Assembly (NCBI GenBank): GCA_026225945.1
Contig: JAMJFZ010000289.1
Coordinates: 2,531,001 to 2,595,000, forward strand
Reading direction: 5' to 3'
DNA: 64,000 bases
Source of the DNA: Cricetomys ansorgei
Taxonomy: Eukaryota; Chordata; Mammalia; Rodentia; Nesomyidae
Shown: piece by piece, positions 62,187-64,000 of the stretch
Layout: each line of letters begins with the position of its first letter
Position numbering within the stretch: the first letter of the stretch is position 1
Made by a program: the position numbers and the translations under genes
Notes under the pieces: generated by a model
What the model was told of the DNA's origin: nothing
The model's database searches: none
The model's input: only the letters and a program-made list of their open reading frames with translations

Positions 62187-64000
62187 GTTCAAGATTTTAG
62201 TTAGATGCATGTCACTTGTAATAGATTTATGTCATATACATTACACTGTAGTGAACACTTACTCTAAACATTAATTCTGTCCCATTTTGTAAGGCTCTGG
62301 GTTGAATAATGCGGATTTAAATGTTTCTGAAATACTGAGCTTTTGTCTTCAAGTTTTGAGTATTGAACTTAAAATGCCTTGGAATTCTAGTGGCTTCTCA
62401 CACTCACCAACCATCTCAGGCCTTCCTATCCTCTCAGGGTAAAATTAATTGCAGGGGGAAAAAAAAGATTGGCACTTTTAGCCATCACACAGTTTTGTTG
62501 TCTGATTTCTGTATTTCCTCTAGACCCCTGCTGAATTCTGTTATTCCACATTGTACAATAAGGCTGAGAATGCAAAAAGTACTGTGCACATCATGGAAGA
62601 CTCCACACGGCCCCGGTGAACAAGAGCCTTTGCTTGGCTGAGTCTCATTTCCTCATATGTAAAATGGATGCAGTAAACATGCTGCTGAGATCAATAAAGC
62701 TTAAATAAGAGTAAACATCAGGGTGTAAATATGGAACCGTGTTGAGATAAATCGAAGATAGGTTTCTTAGAGTGAATAAAAAAATACGTAAAACTAGTGT
62801 GCCAAGTCCGTGAATGTCTTAGACTGAAATGCATCAACACAATGCTTTGATCATCACTAACACTTCACCCAAACACCAAAGAAAGTAAAAAAATTGCAAC
62901 AGCCAGCTCTGCAAAAAGTGAAGTCCTGCAATTAGGCACACCAGTCACTGGCTTACAGGTATCATCTACTGCAGGACATTGGTGCAGAGAGTATAAAGGA
63001 AAAACGTATGTGTTGTCCCTCTTTGCCCAAAACATTGTAGAGAGGTTAAAATGTCATTAGTAATTATAGTGGATGTCAGATATGAGTGATAAAGTCCATG
63101 TCTGATAGCCCTTGGCTCGTTGCAGAAATAACTTGTAGGATTTCTTCAGTAAATATATGCTTTGTTGTTTTGTCTTAGGCTTAGTACACTTGGCTAAGTC
63201 TAATGAGCAGGGATCAGGTAACACATTTACAGTGATGAACAATCTCTTAACTGTCCACATAGAAGTGCTGAGAGATCTTTAGAAATTGCTAATGCTGAGA
63301 TGTATAAATTATATCATAATGCACTCCTAAACAAAAGAAACAGATTAGAATGGACAGGGAATGATCTAAGCAAGAGAACTTGGTAGAATTTAGACCTGTG
63401 CTGATCAGAAGTAGACATGTTGGCAGGCCTGTGGCTGCAGTTCACTGGTGTGAGTCTTGTAGCTATAGTTACGCTTGCAATGTAGTTCAGAAAAATAGGA
63501 CGAAGAAACTTTTCTAATTTTTTACGATCTTAGCTTGTGAATCAAAGATCCAAATAATAGAGAACAGAAATCCGGCTTAACTCGAAGAGACGGAACCTGT
63601 TAGAATAAAATGTAATTTTTTTTGAGAAACTTGTTAATGAATATTAATGTTTTTGATTATTTGTAGCAAACGTAGCAAACAAATGAATTATCCAGTTAGA
63701 AGTCATGATGTGTTAGTGAATTCTCTCCCTAGCTGAACTAAGCTTTGGGCACTGGCTGCAACTCCATGGGCATTAAGGCAACTGGAAGGTGTCTGGTAGG
63801 TCAGTCATGTGTTTTTACCTCAAGGAGAAGCTTAGATTCAGTGAACACAAGACAAGGAATTTGAGTCCTGTGCTTTATGTCTGAAAGAGACCCAGTCAAA
63901 CACAGTCTGATTTGCGGCAGGGGCATGTTTTGCAGAGGTTAGATAATGAGGTTTCTAACTAACTGTGCTGAATCGAACCTTCAAATCTTACCAGCAAATT
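62187..64000. other. Intergenic, nothing recognised
   Basis: No gene or clear repeat to the end of the window. Confidence 0.45.

Noticed and set aside
57169..64000. Search for the distal Tyrp1 melanocyte enhancer
   Set aside because: In mouse it is about 15 kb upstream, which would fall beyond the right edge of this window.

Overview
The window is nuclear DNA from a muroid rodent. B1, B2, B4-like and MIR SINEs occur on both strands. There are long L1 relics, LTR-like elements typical of mouse, rat and hamster relatives, and many CA, GA and CTTT microsatellites. Only one protein-coding gene is supported: Tyrp1 (tyrosinase-related protein 1) on the minus strand. Its protein differs from mouse at scattered residues, so this is probably not house mouse; a cricetid such as a vole or hamster is possible, but I cannot name the species.

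Tyrp1 runs from a promoter near 57.17 kb down to about 40.53 kb. It has a non-coding first exon and seven coding exons. The joined coding sequence is complete: 56245-55861, 54285-53963, 51326-51122, 49041-48874, 47196-47017, 42476-42330 and 41529-41327. It is 1611 bases including the stop, giving 536 residues. All six zinc-ligand histidines (192, 215, 224, 377, 381, 404) are present, as is Cys110, the position changed in the mouse brown allele. The promoter keeps a perfect M-box and the initiator GTGTGA hexamer. Intron 5 appears to use a GC splice donor, and exon 2 carries one short upstream ORF.

Left flank, 1-40.3 kb (downstream of the gene): no gene was found. It holds an L1-type repeat (about 50-1255), a B2-B1-B2-B1 array (2.08-3.27 kb), L1 relics at 12.1-12.6, 19.4-21.2 and 28.1-30.1 kb, LTR-like elements at 29.34 and 31.07 kb, and a 19-bp minisatellite at 35.7 kb. 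A GA-rich LTR-like repeat lies at 37.0-37.9 kb. The most notable non-repetitive segment is a roughly 500-bp CpG-rich island at 33.5-34.0 kb with two perfect octamer motifs.

Right flank, 57.2-64 kb (upstream of the gene): no gene was found. It holds a DNA-transposon relic (58.4 kb), B2 and B4-like SINEs, a second copy of the GA-rich LTR-like repeat (60.7-61.9 kb) and unassigned sequence.

No undescribed multi-gene system is visible. The better leads are the CpG island, the GC-AG intron, the promoter-proximal B2, and a small family of LTR-like insertions, two of which have readable target-site duplications.
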